A DNA stretch of 15,416 bases, from NCBI GenBank assembly GCA_964388485.1, contig CAYMAS010000064.1:1-15416 (forward strand), given 5' to 3'. The notes beneath the pieces are model-generated. The model made no database searches. It was not told the origin of the DNA and saw nothing but the letters and a program-made list of their open reading frames with translations. The DNA comes from JBCDKH01 sp964388485. Lineage in GTDB: Bacteria > Planctomycetota > Phycisphaerae > Tepidisphaerales > Tepidisphaeraceae. The translations under genes and the position numbers were made by a program. Positions 14,123-15,416 of the stretch are shown here, in pieces. Position 1 is the first letter of the stretch; the number at the start of each line of letters is the position of its first letter.

Positions 14123-14848
14123 TTATGCCGCGATCTTCATCGGCGTTCCGTCGGTCGCCGACGCCGCGACGGGGCGGACGCCGGTGCCGGGCAGCCGCAC
14201 GCTGACCGGCTTGCTCATCGGGCCGCGCTCGTTGCATGTGCTGACAAAGCAGCAGCTCACCCAGACCGTGGATTCCTTCCACAAGTCCGGGAGAAACGTG
14301 TCGATCGTCATTCGGCCGCTGAGCGTTTCAAGCGGCCAGTCGGCGACGTTACCGATCGGCTCCGGGCCTTCGAACGTGTGCACCTCGACGAGGCGGACGT
14401 GCTTGGGCTTGGTCCGTCGATCCGGGGCCGCCGGGTCGCGGACCTCGATGCGAAGTGACGTGTTGCCGGTGAGGAACGTCGCCACCTGCGGCTCGACGGT
14501 CGGCCGCGGCGCCGGCGTCGGCGTGCGGTCACGCGGTGACAGGTTCAACTCTTCGAGAATCTTCGAATCGAGCGCCTTATTCGCGTACGCCTGTTCGACG
14601 ATGTCGGCCAGAGAATTGACAAGGTGTCGCTTCGCATCATCCTTCGCCGCGCGGTAGGGCGGACTATGGAAGAGCGCGTCAGTATACCTCGCATGGGCGT
14701 TGCTGAAACGGGAGTAGCTCGAGTTGAGCTGTAGCGCGCGGTCGGCATCAAAGCCGTAGCGCGTGGGATTGGCCGTCAGCCGCCGATCGGCGTTCCCGCC
14801 GAACTGCAGGAGGCCACTTTCCGACTTGAGTTGGTTTCGTCAAGACAT
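14123..14848 (-). pseudogene. Hypothetical FN3-like C-terminal protein, in-frame TGA at codon 3
   Basis: A frame of 242 codons that would encode a planctomycete-type hypothetical protein. It has a helical N-terminal part (LLQFGGNADRRLTANPTRYG ... SPPYRAAKDDAKRHLVNSLA ... EELNLSPRD), a TPTPAPRPTVEPQ linker, then a beta-rich end (SLRIEVRDPAAPDRRTKPKH, TVWVSCCFVSTCNERGPMSK) that looks like an FN3-type domain. I recognise the family pattern (helical bundle, PTPxP linker, AKPxGV-like segment, RGxxGP) but no function is known to me. The ATG at 14846-14848 is followed by TCT and then TGA (14840-14842); the rest is open to TAA at 14123-14125, with no other ATG or GTG start in frame and the first TTG only at 14548. 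The conserved part begins within 10 codons of the TGA. It is either a fresh nonsense mutation or a sequencing error; a minimal product from TTG 14548 would be 141 residues. Confidence 0.7.
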
Positions 14849-15091
14849 GGCGGAGCCTTTCGTCGTGTTCTGGCCTCGGCCGGCCGACGCGTGTCGTGCC
14901 TGGGATGCCCTCGGCCCACCACCTGCATTGCCGCAGAACCCGTCACGCTGAAGACGAGGACGACAAATCGCCCGATCCTCTCGATTATCAGCCATAAGGC
15001 TGACGCCGCGACCCGCGAGACGAGCGTCTCGAACCGCAAGACGAGCGTTCCGAACTGTGAGATGAGCGTCCCGAACTGTGAGACGAGACTC
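14849..15091. other. Gene-free stretch with hairpin and tandem repeat
   Basis: Upstream of the broken FN3-like gene. It contains a small hairpin (TCAGCC-ATAA-GGCTGA, 14988-15003) and the 21-bp tandem repeat listed next. The minus strand just before the ATG at 14848 holds GAAAGG, a possible ribosome binding site. A plus-strand open frame (14831-15148) crosses it, but its sequence is low-complexity and derives from the repeats, so it is not called. Confidence 0.45.
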
Positions 15092-15092
15092 G
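15017..15092. repeat. 21-bp tandem repeat, about 3.6 units
   Basis: Units start at 15017, 15038 and 15059 with a partial one at 15080. The consensus is GAGACGAGCGTCCCGAACTGT with a few substitutions. The first unit contains the palindrome GAGACG-AG-CGTCTC. On the plus strand it would encode a seven-residue repeat like ETSVPNC. The last partial unit abuts the second 69-bp element directly. Confidence 0.8.
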
Positions 15093-15160
15093 TAGGGTGG
15101 GCTTCAGCCCACCATCCGACCGACGGCGGCGGTATGAAGGTGGGCTGAAGCCCACCCTAC
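15092..15160. repeat. 69-bp REPIN-like paired-palindrome element, copy 2
   Basis: A perfect 22-bp inverted repeat at its ends. Each end is GTAG followed by a seven-base-pair hairpin, GGTGGGC-TTCA-GCCCACC, pointing inward, with a 25-base spacer starting ATCCG. The right end supplies the TAG stop (15157-15159, minus strand) of the membrane protein gene next to it. Confidence 0.85.
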
Positions 15161-15416
15161 TCGGTGGGTCGTGAGCGTCGATGCCGTTGTTGGACCTGCC
15201 GCTTGGCCTCGTCGATGGCGATGGCGCGGCGGCGTTCGTCGAGGTAGTGACGTTGGATCAGGACCATGCCGACGTCGACGCCGGTGCGGAGCGGCAGGAA
15301 GACGAAGCCGGAGAGGGCGCCGAGCTTGTCGACCGCGAAGACGGCGGCGTGCATCGGGACAACGCGGAGGTAGGGCGTGAACATCATCGTGCCGATGTTC
15401 GGCTTCCAGTCGCGGT
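15157..15416 (-). CDS. Partial DUF6498-like membrane protein, 3' end
   Basis: The gene enters from the right edge, so its start is not in the window; the visible frame reads on through RDWKPNIGT before the first internal Met. The visible part is TMMFTPYLRVVPMHAAVFAV, DKLGALSGFVFLPLRTGVDV and GMVLIQRHYLDERRR, then a charged tail ending RSRPTE. The RVVPMH motif followed by hydrophobic helices ending in a conserved D resembles DUF6498 membrane proteins, whose role is unknown. Two hydrophobic stretches suggest it crosses the membrane. The stop codon TAG is part of the REPIN-like element at 15092-15160, so the tail may have been trimmed or altered by that element. Family assignment is tentative. 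Confidence 0.5.
   Translation of the reverse strand, partial: RDWKPNIGTMMFTPYLRVVPMHAAVFAVDKLGALSGFVFLPLRTGVDVGMVLIQRHYLDERRRAIAIDEAKRQVQQRHRRSRPTE

Noticed and set aside
14840..14842. TGA at codon 3 as selenocysteine
   Set aside because: No hairpin of bacterial SECIS type is visible right after the codon, position 3 is not catalytic in any known selenoprotein pattern here, and the family is not a redox enzyme family.
15017..15092. Possible CRISPR array
   Set aside because: Units are contiguous 21-base tandem repeats with no spacers, and no cas genes are near.
14831..15148. Plus-strand open frame of 105 codons
   Set aside because: It is made of repeat and REPIN-like sequence, overlaps the start of the minus-strand gene, and shows no family resemblance.

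Overview
The window looks like a piece of a high-GC Planctomycetota chromosome, most likely class Phycisphaerae. This is inferred from two PEP-CTERM proteins ending in an Arg-rich tail, a tail-anchored Ser/Thr kinase of planctomycete type, a Kdo transferase (so an LPS-bearing envelope), a hypothetical protein family with a PTPxP linker that I associate with this phylum, and few Shine-Dalgarno sites. No rRNA, ribosomal protein or other firm taxonomic marker is present.

Layout. (1) 53-4663, envelope and transport: a CgeB-like glycosyltransferase behind a Fur-fold regulator that has lost its metal ligands; a divergent membrane-anchored solute-binding protein; a Kdo transferase (WaaA) whose frame is broken in the middle; and a small HEAT-like lipoprotein. 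(2) 4669-6112, a self-contained partition-like cassette: ParA ATPase, an overlapping ribbon-helix-helix partner, and a 312-base upstream region packed with palindromes. (3) 6113-9314, housekeeping: a Ser/Thr kinase, tRNA-His(GTG), hisF directly behind that tRNA, and a cytoplasmic cyclophilin. (4) 9427-12209: an exported cyclophilin, a DUF6065-like protein, a 53-residue membrane miniprotein and a serine hydrolase of the beta-lactamase fold, closely spaced on the plus strand. (5) 12565-13979: two PEP-CTERM surface or secreted proteins, the first with the clearest ribosome binding site of the window. (6) 14048-15416: two 69-bp paired-palindrome elements with GTAG-type heads (REP/REPIN-like), flanking a gene with an in-frame TGA at codon 3, a 21-bp tandem repeat, and the 3' end of a membrane protein whose stop codon lies inside one of the elements.

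Most genes are ordinary. The unusual items are the ParA/RHH cassette with its palindromic region, the REPIN-like elements, the two disrupted genes (waaA frameshift, TGA at codon 3), the ligand-less Fur protein, and the tRNA-His/hisF adjacency. No phage, insertion sequence or CRISPR array was seen.
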